Part shown: positions 23,293 through 31,826 of the stretch, one piece after another
Layout: every line of letters starts with the position of its first letter
Position numbering within the stretch: the first letter of the stretch is position 1
Source: Verrucomicrobiota bacterium
GTDB lineage: Bacteria > Verrucomicrobiota > Verrucomicrobiia > Limisphaerales > UBA11358
Assembly: GCA_021324235.1 (NCBI GenBank)
Contig: JAJPJM010000043.1
Location: forward strand, 1 to 37,084
Length of the DNA: 37,084 nt
Direction of reading: 5' to 3'
Notes under the pieces: generated by a model
What the model saw: only the letters and a program-made list of their open reading frames with translations
The model's database searches: none
What the model was told of the DNA's origin: nothing
Made by a program: the position numbers and the translations under genes

Positions 23293-23776
23293 AATGAGGA
23301 AGGCAGGAAGGCATGAATGAAAAGTCCTGATAAAAGTATTTCCATCGTTCATGTATTCCTTATTAACATATACGCATGAACAAACTGGTTCATGCGGAAT
23401 TGACAGGGCAAATCATCGCCTGCGCAATTGAAGTTCACAAAGCCCTCGGTCCGGGATTTCTGGAATCCATTTATGAGGCGTCTCTGGTTGTCGAATTGCG
23501 CCGGGCCGGTCTGCGGGTCGGGCAGCAGAAACCATTGCCAATTTACTATCGCGAAGTTCTGGTGGGAGAGCATCGGCTTGATTTGTTGGTTGAAGACCTG
23601 ATTGTGGTGGAGCTAAAGGCGATTTCCAATTTGGAAGACATCCACTTCTCAATCGTGCGCTCGTATCTGAAGGCCGCCGGGCTTGAGCATGGATTATTAC
23701 TAAACTTTGCGACCATGCCATTGACCGTCAAGCGTGTCATTTACCAACTGGTTTAGGAATTCCTGCTTTCCTTATT
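23293..23776. mobile_element. GxxExxY gene bracketed by 17-nt inverted repeats
   Basis: The left end AATGAGGAAGGCAGGAA (23293-23309) and the right end TTCCTGCTTTCCTTATT (23760-23776) are inverted repeats that agree at 15 of 17 positions. They enclose exactly one gene and start just after the stop of the DUF2905 gene. The layout is that of a small gene cassette or a MITE with cargo; no transposase is inside. Confidence 0.6.
23376..23756 (+). CDS. GxxExxY protein, PD-(D/E)XK nuclease-like
   Basis: 126 residues. The name-giving motif is GPGFLESIYE, with HAELTGQIIACAIEVHKAL before it. The core RLDLLVEDLIVVELKA supplies the Asp and Glu-x-Lys of the PD-(D/E)XK fold (PDDEXK_3), so a nuclease-like site is plausible, though activity of this family is not known to me. 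A C-terminal VKRVIYQL is also typical. It lies within 17-base inverted repeats (23293-23776), consistent with the multi-copy, scattered distribution of the family in such genomes. Confidence 0.9.
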   Translation: MNKLVHAELTGQIIACAIEVHKALGPGFLESIYEASLVVELRRAGLRVGQQKPLPIYYREVLVGEHRLDLLVEDLIVVELKAISNLEDIHFSIVRSYLKAAGLEHGLLLNFATMPLTVKRVIYQLV

Positions 23777-23808
23777 GATTTCTTGGCGTTTGTTCTTAAT
23801 TTCTTCGC

Positions 23809-24210
23809 ATGGAACAGACGCAACCGTCGCAATTGGCGCAATACATCCCGGTCCTCATGCTGCTCGTCGCGGCCATCGGCTTCGCGGTCGGCGTGCTGGC
23901 GATCTCACCGTTGCTCGGCAAATATGGCAAGCGCACCAAGGCCAAGGACACGGCTTACGAATGCGGCAAGGACCCCATCGGCGAGGGCGGCGCGCGGTTC
24001 TCGGTGAAATTTTATCTCGTGGCCATGCTGTTCATCCTGTTTGATATCGAGGTCGTCTTCATGTACCCGTGGGCGGTGGTTTACCGGCAAATGCTCGCCG
24101 AGCACGCCACGCGGAATCTGATCCTGGGTTCGATGGTCTCGTTTCTTGCGATTTTGTTCGCTGGCTATCTGTACGCACTGAAGAAAAAGGCGTTCGACTG
24201 GAAGTCCTAA
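23809..24210 (+). CDS. nuoA: NADH-quinone oxidoreductase subunit A
   Basis: 133 residues with three membrane helices (about 12-33, 67-88 and 98-121). NuoA is a membrane subunit of complex I near the quinone site. The signature YECGKDPIGEGGARFSVKFYLVAMLFILFDIEVVFMYPWA is complete, including the conserved Cys-containing loop and the acidic DIEVVF helix. Unusually it stands alone: the next gene is a phosphohexomutase, not nuoB. A repeat-filled gap follows it. Confidence 0.94.
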   Translation: MEQTQPSQLAQYIPVLMLLVAAIGFAVGVLAISPLLGKYGKRTKAKDTAYECGKDPIGEGGARFSVKFYLVAMLFILFDIEVVFMYPWAVVYRQMLAEHATRNLILGSMVSFLAILFAGYLYALKKKAFDWKS

Positions 24211-24216
24211 AAGCGA

Positions 24217-24294
24217 GGAGATGGGAGATGGCAGTTGGAAGTTAGTGTTTTTCTACCGTTCCCAGCTCCCAACTGCTAACTCCCAACTCCTGAT
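24217..24294. repeat. Heptamer-rich repeat between nuoA and phosphohexomutase
   Basis: Direct copies of GGGAGAT/GGAGATG, then CCCAGCTCCCAACTGCTAAC followed by TCCCAACTCC, form imperfect CCCAACT heptamers. The left text CAGTTGGAAGTTAG and the right text CTAACTCCCAACTCC are partly inverted. It ends at the start codon of the next gene, so no normal ribosome-binding site is evident. Confidence 0.6.
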
Positions 24295-24296
24295 TT

Positions 24297-25727
24297 ATGG
24301 ATTCGATCAAATTCGGCACTTCCGGCTGGCGCGGCATCATCGCGCGCGATTTCACCTTCGACAACGTCCGGCTCGCCACGCAGGGGATCGCCGATTATCT
24401 GAATTCCGAACTCCGAACTCCGAACTCCGAACTTCACGGGCGCAAGCCCGTTGTCATCCTGGGCCACGATACCCGGTTTCTTGGGCGCGAATTTTCCCTG
24501 GCCGCCGCCGAAGTGCTGGCGGCAAACGGACTCAAACCGCTCCTGTGCAATCGCGACACGCCCACGCCCGTCATCGCGCACACCATCCGCCATCGTAAGG
24601 CGGCCGGCGGCATCAACATGACCGCCAGCCATAATCCGGCGGAGTACCAGGGCCTGAAATTTTCCACGAGCAACGGCGCGCCCGCCACACCTGAAGTGAC
24701 GAAACAAATCGAGGCGAACATCGCAAAGCTTCAGTCACAGGGTTGGTCGTTCAAAGGCGCGGTCATCGGGACGTACCAATGTCCCACGTTCGATCCGCAG
24801 CCGGATTATTTCAAACAGCTGCGCAAGCTCATTGATTTTCCAGCGCTCAAAAAAGCGAAGCTCAAGGTGGCGGTCGAGCTGGAATACGGCACCGGGCGCG
24901 GTTACCTCGATCACCTGCTTGAAGGCATTGGTGCCAAAGTGACGGTTTTTCATGGTGAAATTAATCCACTGTTCGGCGGGCATCATCCCGAACCGAACGC
25001 CGCCGGCATGGCCGACGTCAGCAAATTCGTCCGCAGTGGCAAGGCCCAGATCGGCCTCGGTCTCGACGGCGACGCCGACCGGTTTGGTATTGTGGACAAG
25101 GACGGCACCTGGCTGACGCCAAATCAGATTCTCGCGCTGACGCTTTATCATTTGAAAAAGAACCGCGGCTGGACCGGTGCGGTGGTGCGCACCGTGCCGA
25201 CCAGCCATCAGGTGGACGCCGTTGCGGAATTGCTCGGCGTGAAAGTGCACGAGACGCCGGTCGGTTTCAAATACATCGGCGCTCTCATGGAGAGCGAGCC
25301 CATCATCGTCGGCGGTGAGGAATCGGGCGGCCTGAGCGTCAAGGGTCACGTGCCGGAGAAAGACGGCATTCTCGCCTGCCTGCTCATGGCCGAACTGGTC
25401 GCCACCGAAAAGAAATCGCTCGGCCGGATTCTAAAGGAACTCTCGAAGCAAATCGGTGAATTTTACACCGACCGCATCAACGTCAGCTTCGCGCCGGAGA
25501 AAAAAGACGCGTTGCTGGCGAAACTCGGCAGCGGTCTGAAAAGCATCGGCACATTCAAAGTGGAAAAATTCATCACCACCGACGGGTTCAAATTCCTGCT
25601 GCCGAACCGCGAATGGGTGGCCTTCCGCGCCAGCGGCACGGAACCGTTGATTCGCTGCTACATCGAGGCCAAGTCCAGGGCTGGGCTGAAGAAACTTCAA
25701 GCCGCCTGCCGCCAGGTGTTGGCGTAG
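24297..25727 (+). CDS. Phosphoglucomutase/phosphomannomutase family protein
   Basis: 476 residues. The alpha-D-phosphohexomutases shift the phosphate between C1 and C6 of glucose or mannose. All four sites are seen: phosphoserine loop MTASHNP (Ser111), metal loop DGDADRFG (about 250-257), sugar-binding GGEESGG and the C-terminal phosphate-binding RASGTEPLIR. FGTSGWRG opens the protein. Residues 36-47 (NSELRTPNSELH) come from a CCGAACT heptamer array inside domain 1 and are not part of the family. Substrate preference (Glc or Man) is not decided by these motifs. Confidence 0.93.
   Translation: MDSIKFGTSGWRGIIARDFTFDNVRLATQGIADYLNSELRTPNSELHGRKPVVILGHDTRFLGREFSLAAAEVLAANGLKPLLCNRDTPTPVIAHTIRHRKAAGGINMTASHNPAEYQGLKFSTSNGAPATPEVTKQIEANIAKLQSQGWSFKGAVIGTYQCPTFDPQPDYFKQLRKLIDFPALKKAKLKVAVELEYGTGRGYLDHLLEGIGAKVTVFHGEINPLFGGHHPEPNAAGMADVSKFVRSGKAQIGLGLDGDADRFGIVDKDGTWLTPNQILALTLYHLKKNRGWTGAVVRTVPTSHQVDAVAELLGVKVHETPVGFKYIGALMESEPIIVGGEESGGLSVKGHVPEKDGILACLLMAELVATEKKSLGRILKELSKQIGEFYTDRINVSFAPEKKDALLAKLGSGLKSIGTFKVEKFITTDGFKFLLPNREWVAFRASGTEPLIRCYIEAKSRAGLKKLQAACRQVLA
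24404..24433. repeat. TCCGAAC heptamer array inside phosphohexomutase gene
   Basis: About four tandem copies of TCCGAAC are translated as NSELRTPNSEL, between IADYL and GRKPVVILGHDTRF. The array has no stop codon in any frame on either strand. Confidence 0.85.
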
Positions 25728-25738
25728 CCAAGAACGAA

Positions 25739-25866
25739 GTAACGCAGGCTTTCCAGCCTGCGAGTCCTGGCGACTTTCCAGTCGCCAGTATTGGAAAGGA
25801 GTCCCCGGTTTTGGGACACGAGACAGGAATGTCCCGTCAACCCACAGACAAGAATGTCTGCGCTAC
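25739..25866. repeat. REP doublet on the 5' side of the RAYT gene
   Basis: Inverted ends GTAACGCAGG (25739) and CTGCGCTAC (to 25866) bound a row of hairpins: CGCAGGCT/TTCC/AGCCTGCG (25743-25762), CTGGCGAC/TTTCCA/GTCGCCAG (25767-25788), GTCCC...GGGAC (25801-25816) and CAGACA/AGAA/TGTCTG (25845-25860). The two halves are inverted relatives, each a two-hairpin unit starting GTARCGCAG with TTCC or TTCT-type loops. Confidence 0.85.
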
Positions 25867-25914
25867 GCCAAAGCACGGCTTGCTTGCAGATAGGCAACGG
25901 TGCATTCTGCGGTT

Positions 25915-26571
25915 ATGGATTCCCGCAGCCTCGAGCCGGCCTCGCGCAGGTTTATGGCCGGTCTGCATTCGCGGGGCGTCCTTCCGCATCTGAAGCGTGA
26001 AGGCGCTGCTTAATTCGTCACCTTCCGGCTCGCCGGCACTTTGCCCAGGGACATCCTGCTCAAGTTCAAGGCCGAGCGCGAAGCCATCATCGCCCAATCC
26101 CAGGCCGCCAAGCGACCATTGGCCTGGCACGAACGGGAGGAATTGTTCCGGTGGTATTCCGCGCGCGTGGACCATTATCTCGATGCCGGACACGGTGAGT
26201 GCTGGCTGGCCCGGCCGGAAATCGCCGGCATGGCGGCCAGCGCCATCCAGTTTCACGCCGGCCAACGGTTCGATTTACATGCGTGGGTGGTGATGCCAAA
26301 TCACGTCCATGTCGTGCTGCATCCGCGAGCGGATTGGACGTTAAGCCGGATTTTGAAAGGTTGGAAAGGCTTCACTGCTCACCAAGCCAATCGAATTTTG
26401 AAGCGCACCGGAACAACGTTCTGGCAAGCGGAATCCTACGACCACTTTGTGCGCGATGATGACGACCTTGTCCGTTGTTGCCATTACACCGCGATGAATC
26501 CGGTGAAAGCTGGTCTTTGTCGGCAATCGGAAGACTGGCAATGGAGCCACGCGTACTGTTCTCAAACGTGA
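25915..26571 (+). pseudogene. REP-associated tyrosine transposase (RAYT), nonsense-broken
   Basis: RAYTs are single-copy relatives of the IS200/IS605 Y1 transposases that act on REP elements. The frame from the ATG at 25915 reads ...HSRGVLPHLKREGAA-stop-FVTFRLAGTLP; family members have Tyr at the stop position (YFVTFRL), so TAA at 26011-26013 is a one-base change from TAT or TAC. Beyond it the gene is intact: the metal-binding His-x-His in MPNHVHVV, GWKGFTAHQAN, the catalytic Tyr region FWQAESYDHFVRDDDD and HYTAMNPVKAGL. A TTG at 26041 could start a shortened protein of 176 residues, but this would lose the first beta strand. REP doublets lie on both sides. Confidence 0.88.
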
Positions 26572-26573
26572 CC

Positions 26574-26713
26574 GTAGCCAGGCATTTGTGGAGCAGACTT
26601 TCCAGCTGCTAGTTCTGGCGAATTTTCAGTTACCGTATCGGAAAATCTTCTCTAGTTTCGGAACACGGGACAGGAATATCCCGCCAACCCGCAGACAAGA
26701 ATGTCTGCGCTAC
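26574..26713. repeat. REP doublet on the 3' side of the RAYT gene
   Basis: This is a second, more decayed copy of the 25739-25866 element in the same orientation: GCAGACTTTCCAGCTGC and CTGGCGAATTTTCAG match the left half, and GGGACAGGAATATCCCG, GCAGACA/AGAA/TGTCTGC (26691-26708) and GCGCTAC match the right half. It begins two bases after the RAYT stop. The rest of the gap to 26786 shows nothing else. Confidence 0.82.
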
Positions 26714-26786
26714 GCGGAAATGCGGAAGCGCACGAAGCAACGACGCGAACGCTCTCCTCGTTTGCGAGTTCGTTATCATTGCTAAC

Positions 26787-27212
26787 TCAACCTTTCCGCG
26801 GGCCGCGGAGTTTTACCACCTCCGCGTGCGCCAGCACCACGTCCGGGTCGCGTTGCAGGGCCTGATAATAATGCCCGGAAAACCCGTCGCTGCTTTCCTG
26901 GACCACCAGCAGGAGGTCCGATTGGCGCACCAGGGCTTCAACCTTGTCCGCGGTCAACGGTTCATCCGCGTCCAGGGCCTCGTCCATGGCAACGATGAGT
27001 TGGGAAAGCGGATGCAACCAGGCGAACCAGGGGTCCTTGGTAAGGAGTTGCAAAAAATGGTTCGGCGACGGGATCTGGCCCATGGTCTTTTCGTAACCCA
27101 CTTTCTCCGAGTCAACCAGCGCCTTGTGCAATTTGAGCAGGGCATGACGGAGTTCCGTCAGACGTCGCCGGAGGCCTTCCGGTTCTGATGTGGTGGTTGT
27201 TTTCTTTTTCAT
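26787..27212 (-). CDS. Conserved protein of unknown function
   Basis: 141 residues from the ATG at 27212; upstream frame overlaps the reductase gene and is ignored. A basic start (MKKKTTTT) is followed by helical text: LRELRHALLKLHKALVDSEKVGYEKTMGQIPSPNHFLQLLTKDPWFAWLHPLSQLIVAMDEALDADEPLT. The 'DSEKxxYEKxxGxIxSPxxFLxLLxxDPWFAWL..LS' pattern is one I know from uncharacterised proteins in several phyla. No signal peptide or membrane segment, so probably cytoplasmic. It follows the FMN reductase by 13 bases and is probably cotranscribed. Confidence 0.78.
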   Translation of the reverse strand: MKKKTTTTSEPEGLRRRLTELRHALLKLHKALVDSEKVGYEKTMGQIPSPNHFLQLLTKDPWFAWLHPLSQLIVAMDEALDADEPLTADKVEALVRQSDLLLVVQESSDGFSGHYYQALQRDPDVVLAHAEVVKLRGPRKG

Positions 27213-27225
27213 CAATGAATATGGC

Positions 27226-27798
27226 TCAGGCCGATTTCTTCCTGGCTTTCTGGGTGGCAATAGCTTCGGTGAACCAGAGAACTTCATCAAGAAACACCGC
27301 CGCCCGTTTTTCGTAGGCGGTATCGTTGGGCGTGCCGTCCTCCTGAAAGGTGTCGTGCACGTGCGAGACCGACAGGTTTTCCGGGATTGGAAAGGCGCCC
27401 ATCCCAATCGTCACCAGACGCAACTGGGCCAGACAGGTGATGCCGCCAAAGCCGCCCGCCGAAACCGTCACGATGCCGACCGGTTTGCGTTCGTATTCCG
27501 GCAGCAGATAATCCAGCGCGTTTTTGAGCACGCCGGGATAGCCATTGTTGTATTCCGGCGAAACAATGATGAACGAATCGGCGCGGCCGATTTTATCGCC
27601 AAACTCCTGCAGGCGCGGCGGCGGATCGTCGCGGCGATGCAGGCGTTCTTCCATGATGGGAAAATTGTATTCCAACAGGTCAAGCAGTTCCGTGCTTATG
27701 CCTTCGCGCGACCGCAACCGTGCCAGGACAAAGCGCGCCACCTTGATGCTTTGCCGGTCCCGGCGCGTGCTGCCGGCAATGATGGGTATGTAATACAT
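27226..27798 (-). CDS. NADPH-dependent FMN reductase family protein
   Basis: 190 residues with a flavodoxin-like fold. The FMN phosphate loop is GSTRRDRQSIKVA near the start, and the flavin-binding SPEYNNGYPGVLKNALDYL lies at about residues 80-98. Members reduce FMN, quinones or chromate with NAD(P)H in the cytoplasm. It sits downstream of mbfA on the same strand, so a link to iron reduction is conceivable but not shown. Confidence 0.91.
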   Translation of the reverse strand: MYYIPIIAGSTRRDRQSIKVARFVLARLRSREGISTELLDLLEYNFPIMEERLHRRDDPPPRLQEFGDKIGRADSFIIVSPEYNNGYPGVLKNALDYLLPEYERKPVGIVTVSAGGFGGITCLAQLRLVTIGMGAFPIPENLSVSHVHDTFQEDGTPNDTAYEKRAAVFLDEVLWFTEAIATQKARKKSA

Positions 27799-27895
27799 GG
27801 CGTTAAATCACCTTGTTCAATCCACGCCGGATTTTGTGGTGAACCCGTTCACCGTGGCAAGTGCGTTTCACCATCTAGTGAGACCGGGCGGCGCT

Positions 27896-28840
27896 TCACG
27901 AATTCCCGATCAAAATTCCCGCCAGGAAAACCAGCGCACCGCCCAGCGCGATCTGCAGCACGGCCGATACGAGCGGCGTGTCCATGAACCGGTGTCGGAT
28001 CCAGGAGATGAGGCCCAGTTCCACCAGCACCACGCACACGGCAACGCTGGTGGCGGTTCTGAAGCTGGGTATCAGGTAGGGCAGGGTATGGCCGATGCCG
28101 CCGAGTGCCGTCATCAAGCCGCACACGAGTCCGCGTACCCAGGGATGCCCGCGTCCGGTCAGGCTGCCGTCGTCGGACAACGCCTCGGCAAATCCCATGC
28201 TGATGCCCGCGCCGACGCTTGCGGCCAGGCCCACGAGAAAAGTTTGAAAGCTGCTGTGGGTGGCGAACGCGGCGGCGAAGAGCGGCGCCAGCGTTGAAAC
28301 CGAACCGTCCATCAAGCCGACCAGACCCGGTTGGATGACTTGCAGGAGGAACAGCCGTTTTTGTTGCGCGGATTCGGTTTCGCTGAGTTTGGTCAGGGTG
28401 ATTTGTTCCGCCGTGCGCGCGTGATTGCGTTCCTCTTCCGCAAGATCGCCCAGCAACTGGCGGATGCCGGTGTCAGTGGCGCGGCGGGCGGCAGCTTCGT
28501 AAAAGCGCCGGGTTTCCACTTCCATGGTCTCGGCGGTCTTTTGGACGGTCTTCAAGCCGAGCGGCCGCACGAGCCAGACGGGTTTGCGGTCGACAAAACC
28601 ACGCACGTCCTGCCGCCGGATATGCGGGACGTGGTCGCCAAAACGGCTTTTGTAAAGCTCCAGCAGGCGATGACGATGGCCATCCTCCTCACGGCGCATG
28701 ACGCGAAATTTTTCGGCCTGCTCGGGATAGTTGGCTTGCAGGCCGTCCACAAAATCTTCGTAGATGCGGGCGTCCTCCTCCTCCTGGGAAATGGCCAGGG
28801 CGAGGATTTCCTGTTCGGTCAGACTGTCGAATGTTCTCAT
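27896..28840 (-). CDS. mbfA: Membrane-bound ferritin MbfA: ferritin-like domain fused to VIT1/CCC1
   Basis: 314 residues. An N-terminal rubrerythrin/ferritin-like di-iron domain (about 1-150) has the metal-ligand motifs [29 protein letters not shown] and EEERNHART. It is joined to a C-terminal VIT1/CCC1 transporter (about 165-314; [35 protein letters not shown], then three hydrophobic helices). This architecture is that of MbfA of alphaproteobacteria, an inner-membrane iron exporter that protects against iron and peroxide. Regulation there is by Irr; no such site was identified here. Confidence 0.93.
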   Translation of the reverse strand: MRTFDSLTEQEILALAISQEEEDARIYEDFVDGLQANYPEQAEKFRVMRREEDGHRHRLLELYKSRFGDHVPHIRRQDVRGFVDRKPVWLVRPLGLKTVQKTAETMEVETRRFYEAAARRATDTGIRQLLGDLAEEERNHARTAEQITLTKLSETESAQQKRLFLLQVIQPGLVGLMDGSVSTLAPLFAAAFATHSSFQTFLVGLAASVGAGISMGFAEALSDDGSLTGRGHPWVRGLVCGLMTALGGIGHTLPYLIPSFRTATSVAVCVVLVELGLISWIRHRFMDTPLVSAVLQIALGGALVFLAGILIGNS

Positions 28841-28873
28841 GCGTAATTAACTTTTGGATGTTCAAGATAAGTG

Positions 28874-28935
28874 CCCCTCGCCCCGTCCCTCTCCCCGCTG
28901 GGCGGGGAGAGGGTGGCCAGCGGCCGGGTGAGGGG
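28874..28935. repeat. GC-rich hairpin element upstream of mbfA
   Basis: A 12-bp perfect stem CCCTCTCCCCGC (28887-28898) / GCGGGGAGAGGG (28902-28913) with loop TGG lies within outer arms CCCCTC (28874-28879) / GAGGGG (28930-28935). It lies between the cardiolipin synthase stop and the mbfA start. It could end the upstream transcript. Confidence 0.8.
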
Positions 28936-28977
28936 ATGGTCCAGGTTTGAAATTTTTGGTCATCGAAACTTCTCCAT

Positions 28978-30420
28978 TCATAAGTAAGGTGAAAACAACC
29001 GGGCGATGGCGTCGCGCAAGCGGGACAGGAACGGCCGTCCATCCGCCTCGGCCAGGGTCACTTCGCGGGCGTGGCGAAGTTTTTGTTCAATCACCGATTC
29101 CATGCGCTGGGCGAACTCGCGGCCATAGCATTCAACGTTCAGCTCGAAATTCAATCGCAGACTGCGCGCGTCCCAGTTGGCCGAGCCAAACAAAACCCAA
29201 TGGCCGTCCACGATCATCAGTTTGGAATGATCGAACGGCGGCGGCGTGAGCCAGAGGCGGCAGCCGCGCTGGAGCACCTGCCACCACATCGCGCGCGACG
29301 CCCAATGGACGAACGGCAGATTATTTTTAGCGGGCAGGATAATGTCCACGCGCACGCCGCGCAGCGCCGCCAGATTCAACGCGGAGATGAGCGCCGGGTC
29401 CGGCAGAAAATACGGGGTGACAATTTGCGCGGACGTTTGCGCTTCCGCCAGCGCGGCCAGCAGCGTCCAGCGCGCCTTTTCAAAATCGCCGTCCGGGCCG
29501 TCCGTGATGACCCGGGCGATGACCTCGCCACCTTCGGACAATTCCGGAAGCCATTCACTGCCTTTGAGAATTTCCCGGGTGCAAAACGCCCAATCATTGA
29601 CGAACGACTCCTGCAACTGGGTAACGACCGGGCCTTCGACATGGAATTGCAAATCCTGCACCGGGCTTTTGGGCTGGTCGGCGAGCACATTGCCATGGCG
29701 GATATTCATGCCGCCGGTGAAGGCGATTTTCCCATCCACGATGAGCATTTTGCGATGGTTGCGGAGATTGATGGTGGCCACGCGCCACGGCGTCAGCAGC
29801 GATGCCGGGAGGAACCGGGCGTGGGGAATTTTTGCGTGGCGCAATCTCCCCGTGACCGGCGGCCACGAATAGCGCGTCCCGGCGGCGTCAATCAACACGC
29901 GCACCTGAACTCCGCGCTGGACGGCGCGCGCGAGCGCGGCAACGAATTTTTGACCGCTGGGGTCGTTGTCAAAAATGTAGGTCGAGAGCGAGATGGTTTT
30001 TTGCGCGGATTCGATGGCGGCCAGCATGGCGGGAAAGGCCGCGTCGCCGTTGACCAGCGGTTCGATTTGGTTGCCCGGGATCAACGGTTGCGCGACGACC
30101 CGGCTTACCACCCGGGCGAGCATTTGCAGATGTTCGGCGCCGGCATGTTCGGGTTCGCCGAGATTTTCCGGGACCGGCCGGTTCAAGGTTTTATGAACGC
30201 CCAGGGACTGTGCGCGCCGGCGGATGCGGTTGACCCCCATCGCGAGGTACGAAAGCGGGCCGAACACCGGCAGCAGCCAGATGAAACCGATCCAGAGGGT
30301 GGCGGCGCGGGAATCGCGTTTGTGGAGCAGGGCATGAATGGACGCGAGCAGGGAAGCCAGAAAATCGAAGCTCGCCGCCAGATGCGGCCAGAACCGGGAG
30401 ATATGCTCAAGCCAATCCAC
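28978..30420 (-). CDS. cls: Cardiolipin synthase with N-terminal membrane segments (ClsA-like)
   Basis: 480 residues. One or two N-terminal membrane helices (FLASLLASIHALLHKRD, AATLWIGFIWLLPVFGPLSYLAMG) resemble the PLDc_N segment. The two HKD motifs are NHRKMLIVDGKIAFTGGMN and FDHSKLMIVDGHWVLFGSANWD. This is the ClsA architecture, unlike the soluble-type gene at 16643. The enzyme condenses phosphatidylglycerol to cardiolipin in the inner membrane. It is in a same-strand run with fbaB upstream and mbfA downstream, without tight coupling. Confidence 0.94.
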   Translation of the reverse strand: MDWLEHISRFWPHLAASFDFLASLLASIHALLHKRDSRAATLWIGFIWLLPVFGPLSYLAMGVNRIRRRAQSLGVHKTLNRPVPENLGEPEHAGAEHLQMLARVVSRVVAQPLIPGNQIEPLVNGDAAFPAMLAAIESAQKTISLSTYIFDNDPSGQKFVAALARAVQRGVQVRVLIDAAGTRYSWPPVTGRLRHAKIPHARFLPASLLTPWRVATINLRNHRKMLIVDGKIAFTGGMNIRHGNVLADQPKSPVQDLQFHVEGPVVTQLQESFVNDWAFCTREILKGSEWLPELSEGGEVIARVITDGPDGDFEKARWTLLAALAEAQTSAQIVTPYFLPDPALISALNLAALRGVRVDIILPAKNNLPFVHWASRAMWWQVLQRGCRLWLTPPPFDHSKLMIVDGHWVLFGSANWDARSLRLNFELNVECYGREFAQRMESVIEQKLRHAREVTLAEADGRPFLSRLRDAIARLFSPYL

Positions 30421-30541
30421 GCCTTTTTATTGGCTAAATCGAGCTCCGACGCAAGCGCGGTGTATAAAAACACCACCGCCGCAGCGGACGCGGTTGCGTC
30501 CGTGCGGCGATGGATTCTTGTCTCGGACCTGGCGATTACGC

Positions 30542-31615
<1,074 letters not shown>

Positions 31616-31826
31616 AGTTTATCAATTTAAATTTTCCAACCTCTCGCGCCCGGCCGGGCAAAGGTTGAACATCAACCGTTTTGGCGCATCGAACGCAAGC
31701 TCAATTTATCGTTGCGAACAACTTAATGTCCGGCGCCATCCGCGGCTTGTTCCATTTTGTGATTTAGTCACCGGATTTTGCCAGTTCCGTTGGAAGATAA
31801 AATGAAGTGAAGGCCGAACTCTGTTT

